A stretch of DNA of 45,978 bases, from positions 1 to 45,978 of IMG/VR virus record IMGVR_UViG_3300020060_000004; one strand, given 5' to 3'. Position numbers and translations under genes: made by a program. Positions 1 to 8,080 of the stretch are shown here, piece by piece. Origin of the DNA: a virus. The notes below the pieces were generated by a model, which saw only the letters and a program-made list of their open reading frames with translations, did no database searches and was not told the DNA's origin. Positions within the stretch are counted from its first letter, which is position 1; the number at the start of each line of letters is the position of its first letter.

Positions 1-127
1 CTGTACCTATAATAGGCCCTGGCTATTTAGTAGGATCGTCCACTGCTTGATCAGCCGGTACGATTTTCTTCTTAAGCCTTTTGTTGATTACCGCCTGCCT
101 AGCAGCAGGATCAGTTGGCTTCTTGTC
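1..127. repeat. Terminal direct repeat, left copy
   Basis: The first 127 bases are repeated without mismatch at 45852-45978. The genome is therefore circular as assembled, or has a short terminal redundancy, with a unit length of 45,851 bp. The repeat lies inside the end of a leftward gene (23-277). The gene order of the leftward operon continues naturally across the junction into the scaffold gene. A length of exactly 127 equals a common maximum k-mer size of short-read assemblers, so I favour an assembly overlap over a packaged terminal repeat. Confidence 0.95.
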
Positions 128-277
128 GAGATTAGCAGGCTTTCCAGGCATTGTGCTGGATAACTTACTAAATGCTGCGTTATTAGTTTCTTCTTCTGCG
201 CCATCTTCACTAGACTTACGACGCCTGCCCATACCACCGAATAGGCCCGTAAGTTCATCAGCCGTTAAATATGCCAT
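23..277 (-). CDS. Small hypothetical protein between tail protein and scaffold
   Basis: This gene encodes an 84-residue hydrophilic protein starting at ATG 277, with an AGGGA Shine-Dalgarno about ten bases upstream. Residues 18-30 are rich in Arg, Lys, Asp and Glu (GRRRKSSEDGAEEE), and the C-terminal half is basic and helical (INKRLKKK). There is no membrane segment or recognised domain. It sits in the late leftward operon, downstream of the fibre-like protein at 288-848. After circularisation it is immediately upstream of the scaffold gene (start at 45834). A minor virion or assembly role is plausible from position only. Confidence 0.7.
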   Translation of the reverse strand: MAYLTADELTGLFGGMGRRRKSSEDGAEEETNNAAFSKLSSTMPGKPANLDKKPTDPAARQAVINKRLKKKIVPADQAVDDPTK

Positions 278-287
278 AACTTAGTCC

Positions 288-848
288 CTATACGTCAGTA
301 ATGATAGAAGCAGGTCCAAGGTCAGTAACTTCAGTAAACGTATCGATACCAGCACCGATAGTAATAGTACCTGTACCATCGTATCTAGCCATCGTTAAGA
401 CGTAAGTCTTAGCTGCTGTAACTCCTGGTTTGTACAAAAAAGCCATAGTCCAGTGATAAGGGTCACCTGAGTTAAGCCTAAATGTAACTGGTTGCATCTG
501 AATAGCGCCAACTAGGTTAGTATCCCTAATACGGAAAATAGCTCTATCATTGACAATAGAGTTAGTATAGTTGAACCTAAATTCAACCTTATAAACTCTA
601 CCAGCTACATAAGCGATAGACCCAGTATCCACGCCACCAAGAATCTCAACAGCACCACCAGCAGTAGTAACCGGTAAGCCCGTACCAGGAGAGTACCGCT
701 TACCTCCCATAGTACGGACGTTCGCTTGCGCACCTAAGGCATAAGCGTCGACCTTATCCATATTAGCGTTAAGGTCAGTCAGAACGCTAACAAAGTCGTT
801 GGGGTCTGGCTTATACAGTTGGAGAAGCGGAGTACTAGTTCCCGGCAC
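288..848 (-). CDS. Putative minor tail or receptor-binding protein
   Basis: This is a 186-residue protein with a GTG start at 848, supported by a GGAGAAGGG ribosome site just upstream. The N-terminus (about 8-35) reads LYKPDPNDFVSV then LNANMDKVDAYA. This pattern is common at the base of phage tail fibres and minor structural proteins, where a short helix precedes a beta-rich region. The rest (about 40-186) is Gly-, Thr- and Val-rich and looks like a beta-sandwich. It overlaps the preceding small gene by 14 bases. The assignment as a surface or fibre component is inferred from composition and the late-operon position. Confidence 0.55.
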   Translation of the reverse strand: MPGTSTPLLQLYKPDPNDFVSVLTDLNANMDKVDAYALGAQANVRTMGGKRYSPGTGLPVTTAGGAVEILGGVDTGSIAYVAGRVYKVEFRFNYTNSIVNDRAIFRIRDTNLVGAIQMQPVTFRLNSGDPYHWTMAFLYKPGVTAAKTYVLTMARYDGTGTITIGAGIDTFTEVTDLGPASIITDV

Positions 849-990
849 TTCCCTTCTCCTTAGTCTTGTCCATCTGTGCTAAGCGACGTTTTGCCGCTGC
901 TGAATGGTCGCCCTTTTTCTTCTTCTTCTTGAAGCCCCCAGAAGGAACTTCTTTACCCATACTCTTTAAGAAGTCCTGGGAGTTTACCAT
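835..990 (-). CDS. Small basic protein (51 aa)
   Basis: This short gene starts at ATG 990, overlapping the stop of the upstream gene in a TAATG arrangement, and ends with TAG at 835. The product is 51 residues and strongly basic, with a run of six lysines near residues 21-26 and later KRRLAQMDK. It fills what would otherwise be the only gap in this part of the late operon. Both junctions (TAATG at the start, 14-base overlap at the end) suggest translational coupling. Its function is unknown; a small nucleic-acid-binding head component is one possibility. Confidence 0.6.
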   Translation of the reverse strand: MVNSQDFLKSMGKEVPSGGFKKKKKKGDHSAAAKRRLAQMDKTKEKGSAGN

Positions 991-1472
991 TAGACACCTG
1001 TCGGGTCGTTGATGAGACGGAACGCGTAAACCTTGTCGTTCTGCGTCATCTGAGCTAATCTAACAGCTGAGTACAGCGTAGCGTTGAACGCCGTAAGAGC
1101 CGCATCTAATGATGCTTCGTCATCAACACCAGATGAATCTACTAACATAGCCTTATCTGTAGATACAGTAGCTACAGCAGCAGCGGGGGTAAACGTTACA
1201 GGAGTACCGGTAGCACCGATAGCAGTAACCGTAAAGATAGTGAATTCCTTCGGAACACCCGCCGCGTTCTGAAGCATAAAACGGTCACCTAGGCGTGCAA
1301 CATTAACACCAGTGTTAAGGACAGCAACTGCTCCAACTAACGTAGTAGTAGAACCACCTGCGTTACAAGTAAACAGAAGTCCTAATACCGTGTGATTGAA
1401 TGTATCACCGAAAGGCTTACGCCGCTTATCAACATAAGAAGCATCTACCATAGAACCAATTTGATGTGCCAT
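990..1472 (-). CDS. Hypothetical virion protein
   Basis: This 160-residue protein begins MAHQIGSMVDASYVDKRR, followed by an Ala-, Thr-, Val- and Gly-rich region (about 30-120) typical of beta-structured capsid or decoration proteins. A helical C-terminus contains AFNATLYSAVRLAQM. Its start overlaps the portal stop by one base, and its stop overlaps the next gene. No family is recognised. Position directly after portal suggests a head decoration or connector role, but this is inference. Confidence 0.6.
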   Translation of the reverse strand: MAHQIGSMVDASYVDKRRKPFGDTFNHTVLGLLFTCNAGGSTTTLVGAVAVLNTGVNVARLGDRFMLQNAAGVPKEFTIFTVTAIGATGTPVTFTPAAAVATVSTDKAMLVDSSGVDDEASLDAALTAFNATLYSAVRLAQMTQNDKVYAFRLINDPTGV

Positions 1473-3784
1473 TACTGTGGGCCTCCTGACTGTAACTGCG
1501 GCATTGGATTAGGTCCTGGCTGTCCTTGGCCAGGAGGCATAGGCGGTTGCCCGTCTCCACCCTTAGCAATATTCTGATCAATCATCTCTCCGCCTTCTCC
1601 TCCACCAGGAGGCATTGGCATACCATCCGGTCCCATCTGCGGAGGTAACCCAGCAGCAACAGACGGATTCATAGTCTGCTGTTCAATACCGATTGCCATT
1701 ACGTGCTGCATTACGTGCTGCTCGAACAGAGCCTTAGTTTCCTCAGGCAGGTTCTCGAATGCTTGTCCCTTACGGAACTGGTTATGGTATTCGATATGAA
1801 TCTTGTGGTTATCCCACGTGTTAACGGGAACGATAAGCGGGAACGGAGGCATAGGAGCAGGAGCCGGGGGCTGACCCATCATAGCAGCCATCGGGTCCAT
1901 TTCAGGCGACTGCTGTAACGCATTAGGATCAGGCAAACCATTAGGCTGCATACCTGGCTGCATAGGATCCATAGAGTTGGGATCCATAGGCGCACCAAGT
2001 TGCGTAACATCTGCCATAGGATCAACTTCAGGTTGGAAGCTAGCCGCATACTCAGCTAACGTTTCCGGAGTTGCCTTAGACATACGCAAGTTCTCGCGCT
2101 GTGCCTGACGCTGATCAGTTTGAATCTGTTCGTAGATCTTATTAATGCCGCCCATGTCCATAACTTCAAGTCCCTTTTCGGGACTAATGAAGCCCATCTT
2201 CATGAGATCCATAATAAGAGCCTGCTTAGCTGCCTTACTAACAGGCAGAGCCGAGCCAGCTTCAATACGAAGGTCTGTGTTATCCCCTAAGTCAGAACCC
2301 TTAAAGGTCATGACGTCGAAAGATCCATTATCTCCAGTGACACGAATAAGCCGCTCAGTAGTCCAGTAATCCTTAACGAGCGCAAGAGACAAACGAGCCG
2401 TCTTCTCGATACACTCTTCTAAGGAATCAAACGTAGGACTGAGGTTAGACTCATCTCTTTCCTGTAGATAAGAGATTGCAGTAGCAGCAGTAACTCCCGG
2501 AGGTGCTCCACCCTTAGACACGTCATGCTGTCCTGCAATATCTTCCCAGTCCTTCTTAATCCTGTCCTGTTCTTCTAGAACATAGCTAGGAAGAGGAGTA
2601 AGAGGAATAGGCTTAGGCGGATCCATACCAGGCGTGTAAAGAACTACTAAGCCTGGCTCTGAGGTAATCTTGCTTGGATCTACAGAACCGCGAGCAGCGC
2701 TAAGTTGAGGCTTAGCCATACGGTTCTTGGCTTCAATGATCTGTCCACGCGTACGGTTATACTCACGCTGTAACGGGATTAGATCTACAGAAGAAGAGTC
2801 GCTATAGAACTTACCACTGGGGATGTGATCGAGCTTGGCAAATGGGTACTTCCCATGCTTATAAGGAAGCTCACCGAAAGCCTGTACGATCTTGTCACCA
2901 ATGACAGTAAAGAACGCACCCTCAGGGAACATCTTATGCTGTCCAGGCTTAACCCATACCTCTAGCACTAAGACTGACTGCTGCTTATTGTTCTGTGAAG
3001 AACCAGCAGTAAGGTTAAGGTACGAAGGTTCTAGAACGTCATTAGCATCCGCAGTACCTCCACCAGCAATCTTAGTCCCGTCCATAGCCTCAGGGAAGTT
3101 CATTGCTACCCACTCAGGCGACTTAGTCTGAGCGTGAATAAGGAAAGGCTGATTCTCAATCTCCTGCTCTAGGAAGTCAGGAACTAAGACATGGAACGGA
3201 GTCTCTGACGCATAGCAAACGTCACCTAGTGGCGCACCAGTAGTTTCATCCTTAGGACCACCACTAGCATCCCACCAGGTCTTAATGAATCCGTTACCGC
3301 AAACCTGATTCCACCATACAGCTTGTCTGATTAAGAACTTAAGCTTGTGCTCAATGTAAAGATTCTCCCAGACAGCCTCACCGGCCATAGCCGCGTACAT
3401 ATCCCTATCCTCAGCAGAGGCGGGAACAATACTAGCAGTAGGCTTGTTATTAGTGAGTGCTGCGATCTCATGCCTAATAGTAGGACGAATTAGATTGATT
3501 ACTGGACGGGCGCGATAGTACGGAGCCGGAGGAGTCCACAACTTAGTACTAGCGCCTGTGCCTGCATCTGGCCTAAGAATTGCAACGTTCTGCTTACCAA
3601 AAAAGAACGCCAGGTTAATATACCACTGACGTTCAATAGGTACACGCGCGTTACGAATAGCCTTATACTGGGACTTAGCCCACGACACCATAGCATCGTG
3701 CTGTTTAATGGCAGCCTTAGTACTACCTAGGTCCAACGCTGCGTCAGCGGTATTAACATCTGACCCAGATAAGGTTGCGGTCAC
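1472..3784 (-). CDS. Portal protein
   Basis: This is a 770-residue protein starting at GTG 3784, sharing bases with the upstream TAG stop. The N-terminal helical region includes a Trp-rich segment (WAKSQYKAIRNARVPIERQW). It is followed by the portal-like core INLIRPTIRHEIAALTNNKP and a later VDLIPLQREYNRTRGQIIE helix, as in large podovirus-type portals. Residues about 590-770 form a Pro-, Met- and Gln-rich tail. The protein would form the dodecameric ring through which DNA is packaged and ejected. It lies between TerL and scaffold/capsid, as expected. The low-complexity C-terminus is longer than in many portals and may be the barrel or an internal tail. Confidence 0.88.
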   Translation of the reverse strand: MTATLSGSDVNTADAALDLGSTKAAIKQHDAMVSWAKSQYKAIRNARVPIERQWYINLAFFFGKQNVAILRPDAGTGASTKLWTPPAPYYRARPVINLIRPTIRHEIAALTNNKPTASIVPASAEDRDMYAAMAGEAVWENLYIEHKLKFLIRQAVWWNQVCGNGFIKTWWDASGGPKDETTGAPLGDVCYASETPFHVLVPDFLEQEIENQPFLIHAQTKSPEWVAMNFPEAMDGTKIAGGGTADANDVLEPSYLNLTAGSSQNNKQQSVLVLEVWVKPGQHKMFPEGAFFTVIGDKIVQAFGELPYKHGKYPFAKLDHIPSGKFYSDSSSVDLIPLQREYNRTRGQIIEAKNRMAKPQLSAARGSVDPSKITSEPGLVVLYTPGMDPPKPIPLTPLPSYVLEEQDRIKKDWEDIAGQHDVSKGGAPPGVTAATAISYLQERDESNLSPTFDSLEECIEKTARLSLALVKDYWTTERLIRVTGDNGSFDVMTFKGSDLGDNTDLRIEAGSALPVSKAAKQALIMDLMKMGFISPEKGLEVMDMGGINKIYEQIQTDQRQAQRENLRMSKATPETLAEYAASFQPEVDPMADVTQLGAPMDPNSMDPMQPGMQPNGLPDPNALQQSPEMDPMAAMMGQPPAPAPMPPFPLIVPVNTWDNHKIHIEYHNQFRKGQAFENLPEETKALFEQHVMQHVMAIGIEQQTMNPSVAAGLPPQMGPDGMPMPPGGGEGGEMIDQNIAKGGDGQPPMPPGQGQPGPNPMPQLQSGGPQ

Positions 3785-4200
3785 TATTTCTCCAGACCTG
3801 CATCGAGGCCGCCAAGACCAATACCATCTAAGAAATCAGCTAACTCATCACTGTTTTCAGTCTCCAGTGTATCACCCAGACCAATGGATCCGCCCAGCAG
3901 TTCTAATCTTGCTGCTTCGGAAACATCGTCATGCGCAATATATTCGTCTGTATTAGATGTCTGAGGAGAAGTCGTCAGAGCTGAGATTGTGGAGAAGGTC
4001 GGAAGATCCCCCGCTTGCATCCTGTTTAGGAGCATCTGCTTTTCTTGCATTAAGCTTGTCATTAGATTTGCCTGAATCTTTTGCTGGGAGAGGCGTTCCG
4101 CTTGTCCCTGTTCCATTAGCTTCTTGACTACGTAACCCAGGATCACGGCTAGTGCTAGCACCACCACTAATAAGAGCCCTAAAGTTACGTACATCATTTC
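3784..4200 (-). CDS. Membrane-anchored small protein overlapping zinc protein gene
   Basis: This protein of about 138 residues has a strong N-terminal membrane helix (YVTLGLLLVVVLALAVILGY), then a Gln-rich coiled coil and an acidic tail. An ATG also exists at 4212. However, ATG 4200 has a GAGGAA ribosome site (4203-4208) at good spacing, so I prefer it. The first 248 bases lie in another frame of the gene at 3953-4516. Its stop overlaps the portal start by one base. The membrane helix and coil resemble small virion or lysis accessory proteins, but no family is recognised. Confidence 0.6.
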   Translation of the reverse strand, partial: EMMYVTLGLLLVVVLALAVILGYVVKKLMEQGQAERLSQQKIQANLMTSLMQEKQMLLNRMQAGDLPTFSTISALTTSPQTSNTDEYIAHDDVSEAARLELLGGSIGLGDTLETENSDELADFLDGIGLGGLDAGLEK

Positions 4201-4516
4201 GAAGTTCCTCATTCTCTTCTTCTAGCTTAACACTCTCATCGGTTAATTCTTCATAAGCCTTCTCTAAAGCTAGTACGTCCTTTTTCTGTACCATACCTAA
4301 CTGCATAGCCATCTCACGAACACAGTCTACACAGAGATAAAGATTACCGAAAAACTCTAAGTCTAGATCGCAATTGAAGAACTCTAAGTCAACGAGGTTA
4401 CCAGCTATAGTGGCATACCCACGCGAACACGTAGCACACTTGTGCGGTAATAACTGCAACGGTCCCTGAATAATAAGGAAACGTGATTGAGCAGAATACT
4501 CAGGTACGAAAGTCAT
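3953..4516 (-). CDS. Zinc-binding coiled-coil protein
   Basis: This is a 187-residue protein in two parts. Residues about 25-70 contain two CxxC pairs (CATC and CVDC), a likely zinc site. Residues about 75-115 form a Glu- and Lys-rich coiled coil (EEENEELRNDVRNF). Residues about 116-187 are Ser-, Gly-, Asp- and Lys-rich and probably disordered. That last part is encoded in DNA that also encodes the membrane protein at 3784-4200 in another frame. It lies between TerL and portal in the late operon. Function is unknown. Confidence 0.7.
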   Translation of the reverse strand: MTFVPEYSAQSRFLIIQGPLQLLPHKCATCSRGYATIAGNLVDLEFFNCDLDLEFFGNLYLCVDCVREMAMQLGMVQKKDVLALEKAYEELTDESVKLEEENEELRNDVRNFRALISGGASTSRDPGLRSQEANGTGTSGTPLPAKDSGKSNDKLNARKADAPKQDASGGSSDLLHNLSSDDFSSDI

Positions 4517-4550
4517 TTATTTCCGCCTGTCGTCTCATCGCCTGTGATCA

Positions 4551-6101
4551 TTAGTTCCAGCCACCTACTGTTTCATCAATGTGCGACCACTCAGTATTGC
4601 CTTGTGGCCTAAGAAGATTAGTATCAATATACCTTGGTCCTACAGGAACGGCCGTGGCCTGTAAAGCGGCGGCCACTGCTTCATTACCTGGTCTAGTCTT
4701 AAGATTCCCATTCTGGGGGATGTACAGCTCTGGCATGAGGCTAAAGAAGTAACGTGCTGAGTCTGGAGCGTGATCATCTTTCTTATGGATCTCTTCACGT
4801 ACGTTGTTCTCGTGCCTAAGCTTAGCTGAGTTGTATGTCTTCCACTTAACTCGTTGAATCTCACGAAGTAGATTAGTACAATTCTCAGTGATTACCCACT
4901 GCCCTGTACCTAGGTAGGCGTTCATCTTGTTGATACCGATACTGACATCATTATTGCCTAGGACAATCGGGATGCCATGCTTCATGTAGGCAAGCTTGAT
5001 GCTATCACCTGTGACGCCTTGGCGTTGGGTGATCGCGGGATCTCCTACATAGATTGAAGGGTGCACTCGTTCTGGATAACCATTGTGCTCAAGTACCTGC
5101 TTGGCGAATACTTCAACGACTGTTTCATTAGCGTAGATCTCATCGTAGGTAACGACGAAGCTTTTCCCTTGAGCATTGGGGGGACTAACGGCGTGCCAGA
5201 GCCAAGCAGTGGGGTTATTAAATCCATGGTCAAGGGACGCATAGTGTGTCCATCCCTTAAGCTTCCTAAGCTTTTCTGGAGTGAGAGGGTTAATAACATT
5301 TCTAAGGACATTGAAGTTCTTAAAAGCGAGTCCACCAATATTGACGAACTGTCCTTGCTTACGCGCTTTCCTGTCGTTCTCATCGAGGTCACCGATTACC
5401 TCTTCGATCTCCGCACTACTGATATAAGGATTCTCTGCCGTATCAATCATAGTGACACCGATACGACCACCAGGTACTAAGCCAGGAATATAAATCTCGT
5501 CATAAACCCACGTCATACCCATAACTGGTGTCATAGTCATCCACCAGTCGCCCTCAGTATCGACTAGTCGCATACGACACTCAGTATAGATTTCCTTAGG
5601 TGGCTCTTCATCGAAGTGGATAAAGTGACGAGAAGTACCTGCGAATTTATCAACGTCCTGATCATAGGACATAAGCTCACACGTACTGCCATTAGCTAGT
5701 GTCAGAAAACGGTCAGCCTTCTGGTAGCTATCTTCCCAAGAGCCGTTAATCAATTCAGAGGGAGGTAACCACTTCTGAAGCTCTGGGATAATAACTTGCT
5801 TAACACCCTCGTGAAAAGATGTAGTTACGATCCTTCCGCGAATGGGAGCTGGCGGTACGCGGAGATAAGGGTGCTGACCTCTAAGTCGCCAGATATCTTC
5901 GACAGTGCCGCCAACTGTCTTACCGCTTCTGTTACCACCGATGTAGAGACGTCCTCGTGAGGGGTCTGTGTGAAATTGTACTTGCTTATCGTGGGGCTTG
6001 TATCCGAAGATGGTGGGCCTTGAAACTGCACGATTCAATCCATCCTTAAATTGGAGTAATAGATCTTCTACAGAGGTGGTCTCCTCCTTACGTTTAGCCA
6101 T
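4551..6101 (-). CDS. terL: Terminase large subunit
   Basis: This is the 516-residue packaging motor. Walker A is GGNRSGKT at residues 55-62. The Walker B plus catalytic acid is FIHFDEEPP near residue 160. The C-terminal nuclease domain begins around YASLDHGFNNPTAW and includes YVGDPAI, supplying the acidic metal-binding residues of the RNase H-like fold. It acts with the portal to translocate DNA and cut it at the end of packaging. Start ATG 6101 overlaps the upstream stop. The length matches typical TerL. The nuclease type (headful or site-specific) cannot be told from this reading. Confidence 0.95.
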   Translation of the reverse strand: MAKRKEETTSVEDLLLQFKDGLNRAVSRPTIFGYKPHDKQVQFHTDPSRGRLYIGGNRSGKTVGGTVEDIWRLRGQHPYLRVPPAPIRGRIVTTSFHEGVKQVIIPELQKWLPPSELINGSWEDSYQKADRFLTLANGSTCELMSYDQDVDKFAGTSRHFIHFDEEPPKEIYTECRMRLVDTEGDWWMTMTPVMGMTWVYDEIYIPGLVPGGRIGVTMIDTAENPYISSAEIEEVIGDLDENDRKARKQGQFVNIGGLAFKNFNVLRNVINPLTPEKLRKLKGWTHYASLDHGFNNPTAWLWHAVSPPNAQGKSFVVTYDEIYANETVVEVFAKQVLEHNGYPERVHPSIYVGDPAITQRQGVTGDSIKLAYMKHGIPIVLGNNDVSIGINKMNAYLGTGQWVITENCTNLLREIQRVKWKTYNSAKLRHENNVREEIHKKDDHAPDSARYFFSLMPELYIPQNGNLKTRPGNEAVAAALQATAVPVGPRYIDTNLLRPQGNTEWSHIDETVGGWN

Positions 6102-6376
6102 TATAACTTCTCTACTGTAATCCTGTAACCATTGGCAAGATAGTCACCAATATCAGGTGTAGGCGACAATTCTGATTTACGTAACTGAATACTTACGTCT
6201 AAAACAGAACCATCTGGCAAGGTAGCTGATCCTGTTAAACTCTTGGAAAAATTCTCTACAGGATAGGTACTTCCAACAGTAGGGTTGATAAACTTTCTAT
6301 TACCTCCAATACTCTGACTGTGACTAGCAACAAAACCATTAGACGAATCGAATTCAACCTGAATTTCAATACTCAT
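6101..6376 (-). CDS. Hypothetical structural protein (91 aa)
   Basis: This 91-residue protein is rich in beta-forming residues and Ser/Gly (GSATLPDGSVLDVSIQLRKS). Start ATG 6376 overlaps the stop of the upstream gene and its stop overlaps the TerL start, so it is tightly coupled. No domain is recognised. A small head or tail component is possible by position only. Confidence 0.65.
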   Translation of the reverse strand: MSIEIQVEFDSSNGFVASHSQSIGGNRKFINPTVGSTYPVENFSKSLTGSATLPDGSVLDVSIQLRKSELSPTPDIGDYLANGYRITVEKL

Positions 6377-6693
6377 TACGGTACCTCCGTAAAGTCCACA
6401 AACCTATGAAGCATATCAATTATATTAAGAATCTTCTGTGCATCCGAAACAGCCGTGTGCAATTGAAGCTTACGACCTCGCCCAATTAAAGCACTACCAG
6501 CACCGTCATGCGCATGATCACCAGGACTAGCCTGATTGTGACCAATACCTAGTGTATGGTGAATCGCACCTGTAGATGCGTCCGTATCCGCACGCTCGTG
6601 AAACTGTCCTACTGTCCTAGGATCCGGAGCTGTACTTGTCTTCTCTTTTCTTATAGGCCCAAAAGGATCTCCATCTACTACTGCGCCTGCCAT
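6376..6693 (-). CDS. Histidine-rich small structural protein
   Basis: This 105-residue protein contains the motif HHTLGIGHNQASPGDHAHDG in its middle. N-Q-x-x-x-G-D-H-x-H-D/N-G strings are common in phage fibre, tail-spike and head-fibre proteins, where the His residues can coordinate metal. It starts 16 bases inside the end of the gene at 6678-6947 and is followed with overlap by the 91-residue gene. A surface or trimeric fibre role is a reasonable inference. Its placement beside TerL rather than among tail genes is unusual. Confidence 0.65.
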   Translation of the reverse strand: MAGAVVDGDPFGPIRKEKTSTAPDPRTVGQFHERADTDASTGAIHHTLGIGHNQASPGDHAHDGAGSALIGRGRKLQLHTAVSDAQKILNIIDMLHRFVDFTEVP

Positions 6694-6947
6694 GGGTTAA
6701 CCTCACTAGTCTCTGACGTCGGAACCTTAATAGTGTTTTCTTCCTGCCAATCCTTAATCTCTTTGATCGTTTCCAGGATCTTATCCAGGTGTTCTTGAGG
6801 ACTACCCACCTGATGACACATAAACCAATACGAGTTAAGCATCGGAACCATTAAGGCATCTTGTGCCCTAAACACGAAAACTGGTTCGTCTTCCTTAATG
6901 TCCCCGTTCTCAAAGCTAACCCTGCCGTACTTACTATCTAATCCCAC
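6678..6947 (-). CDS. Hypothetical protein (89 aa)
   Basis: This 89-residue, mostly helical acidic protein contains FVFRAQDALMVPMLNSYWF and HLDKILETIKEIKDWQEEN. It begins after the noncoding hairpin at 6983-6995 and overlaps the start of the next gene by 16 bases. No domain is recognised. It lies in the packaging part of the late operon. Confidence 0.65.
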   Translation of the reverse strand: MGLDSKYGRVSFENGDIKEDEPVFVFRAQDALMVPMLNSYWFMCHQVGSPQEHLDKILETIKEIKDWQEENTIKVPTSETSEVNPWQAQ

Positions 6948-6982
6948 TACGTACTCCTAACTCTATTCTTTTAATCTACAGG

Positions 6983-6995
6983 GGGGCTACGCCCC
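6983..6995. other. GC-rich hairpin next to CTGTAGA motif
   Basis: GGGGC-TAC-GCCCC forms a short perfect stem in the gap between two late genes, directly beside a TCTACAG motif (6975-6981). There is no clear uridine tract on the transcribed minus strand, so it may be a pausing or processing element rather than a full terminator. Confidence 0.4.
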
Positions 6996-7006
6996 GGCCG
7001 TCGGGA

Positions 7007-7126
7007 TTATTGGGCGTTGACCTTAAGCCAGTCATTAAGCTCTGCCGTGAACTCCGCGAGCTGGACTGCGTCAGAGTAGTCGATTGTATTCAGGCTCAAT
7101 AACTGCTTGGGCAAGTCGCCTACCAT
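7007..7126 (-). CDS. Possible small ORF overlapping end of the small-terminase-like gene
   Basis: A 39-codon frame begins at ATG 7126, inside the 3' end of the upstream gene, and ends at 7007. Its second half (TIDYSDAVQLAEFTAELNDW) has protein-like composition and lies outside the upstream gene, filling most of the gap before the next gene. I see no convincing ribosome site. It could be a small coupled gene, or a C-terminal extension of the upstream protein reached by frameshift. Confidence 0.35.
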   Translation of the reverse strand: MVGDLPKQLLSLNTIDYSDAVQLAEFTAELNDWLKVNAQ

Positions 7127-7748
7127 TAATGATTGCGTCGAAGTCATTACTAAGATCAGCCAAGACCTCAGGGTCCTTAACGCGCCGCTGAATCGATTCG
7201 ATAATCTGCGCCACGACAAGCTTGAGGTTTTGAGTGTTCCCCTCACCTGAATTGTATCGCCCTGTGAGTTCGTAATAGAATTTGATAGCCTGTGTTTCGC
7301 CATTGGCAATCGCCGTCCTTAAGCCATTCTGTGCTTCGGCAATAGTGTCCTCGAAGCTGTCACTAGCAGACTGTAATACGAATTCCTTAAACTGCTTATC
7401 GCGCATCCACGCATTCCACTGCGTAGTCGTACACCCTACTTCTTTCAGCTTCGTCTGTAACGTCCGTCGATCGTGAACGTCTAGGAATTTAGTCGCCGCC
7501 GCGATCTGACTTGCCGTGAATTGTGACGGCTTCCCTTTAAGCTCCACGTGCATTACTACCCCACGCGCGTGCATAGCGAAGATAAACGTACCGTTCACCA
7601 TTAACGCAGGCATGTCTTCGTCAGGGAACGTTCTTTCCAGTTCACCTAACGTCGGAAACGTCTTACGACGCAGCCAGTACTCTTCACAGTAGTTCACAAT
7701 GTCTAGCTGGTCGCCTGTTAAAGGCACTCGCTTAACTTCAGTACTCAT
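7071..7748 (-). CDS. Putative small terminase (helix-turn-helix)
   Basis: This 225-residue protein is the first gene of the leftward operon. The central part (about 75-150) has the layout of phage small-terminase DNA-binding proteins: FTASQIAAATKFLDVHDRR, then a helix-turn-helix-like LKEVGCTTTQWNAWMRDKQF, then a helix (about FVLQSASDSFEDTIAEAQ). The N-terminus resembles an unrelated winged-helix-like segment (LGELERTFPDEDMP). It would recognise phage DNA and load TerL. Gene order fits, although several small genes separate it from terL. A general DNA-binding regulator remains possible. Confidence 0.65.
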   Translation of the reverse strand: MSTEVKRVPLTGDQLDIVNYCEEYWLRRKTFPTLGELERTFPDEDMPALMVNGTFIFAMHARGVVMHVELKGKPSQFTASQIAAATKFLDVHDRRTLQTKLKEVGCTTTQWNAWMRDKQFKEFVLQSASDSFEDTIAEAQNGLRTAIANGETQAIKFYYELTGRYNSGEGNTQNLKLVVAQIIESIQRRVKDPEVLADLSNDFDAIINGRRLAQAVIEPEYNRLL

Positions 7749-7817
7749 GTGCTCGATCCTCCTAATTACAGCATAGCACTGGTTATCTACAGAAGGGGCA
7801 TGGCTCCGCCACCAAAA

Positions 7818-7870
7818 CCCTGGTCAGGTACTCTATTTAAGCTACATACGGTCCTAGCCCCTGGTCAGGT
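7818..7870. repeat. 12-bp direct repeat CCCTGGTCAGGT
   Basis: CCCTGGTCAGGT occurs at 7818-7829 and again at 7859-7870, 41 bases apart start to start, about four helical turns. It would lie in the leader of the leftward operon. It could be a paired protein-binding site or part of an RNA structure. Confidence 0.7.
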
Positions 7871-7917
7871 TGATTGGGAGGCCGGTAACGAGACACTAAA
7901 TAGAGCAAATGGGGCTA
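7831..7917. other. Interleaved inverted repeats in late-operon leader
   Basis: CTCTATTTA (7831-7839) pairs with TAAATAGAG (7897-7905). TAGCCCC (7855-7861) pairs with GGGGCTA (7911-7917). The arms alternate A-B-A'-B', the order needed for a pseudoknot if transcribed. No folding program was run. Confidence 0.5.
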
Positions 7918-8051
7918 AGAAACGGACATATCGGTAGTCCAGATCGGATGCGGGGTGGGTCAGAGGGACCCTCGCCAAAGGCTCTCAGGACTAATTTATT
8001 AGGTATTTGGTCCTATTTTAGGTATAGATTAGCAGAAAAATTTTAGAGGTA

Positions 8052-8080
8052 AGTATAAAGGGCAATAGGATTCCTGAAAA
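8052..8080 (-). promoter_or_regulatory. Possible leftward late promoter
   Basis: On the minus strand a -35-like TTTTCA (8080-8075) is separated by 17 bases from a good -10 TATACT (8057-8052). Transcription would start near 8045, giving a leader of about 300 bases before the first late gene. The -10 is strong and the -35 weak, so an activator may be needed. Confidence 0.4.

Noticed and set aside
1157-1168. CTGTAGATACAG as a LexA-type SOS box
   Set aside because: The spacing (N4 between CTGT and ACAG) does not match known LexA boxes (N8), and most motif copies lack the second half.
5061-5480. 139-codon plus-strand frame inside terL
   Set aside because: It lies opposite conserved TerL coding sequence and shows no domain or start signal.
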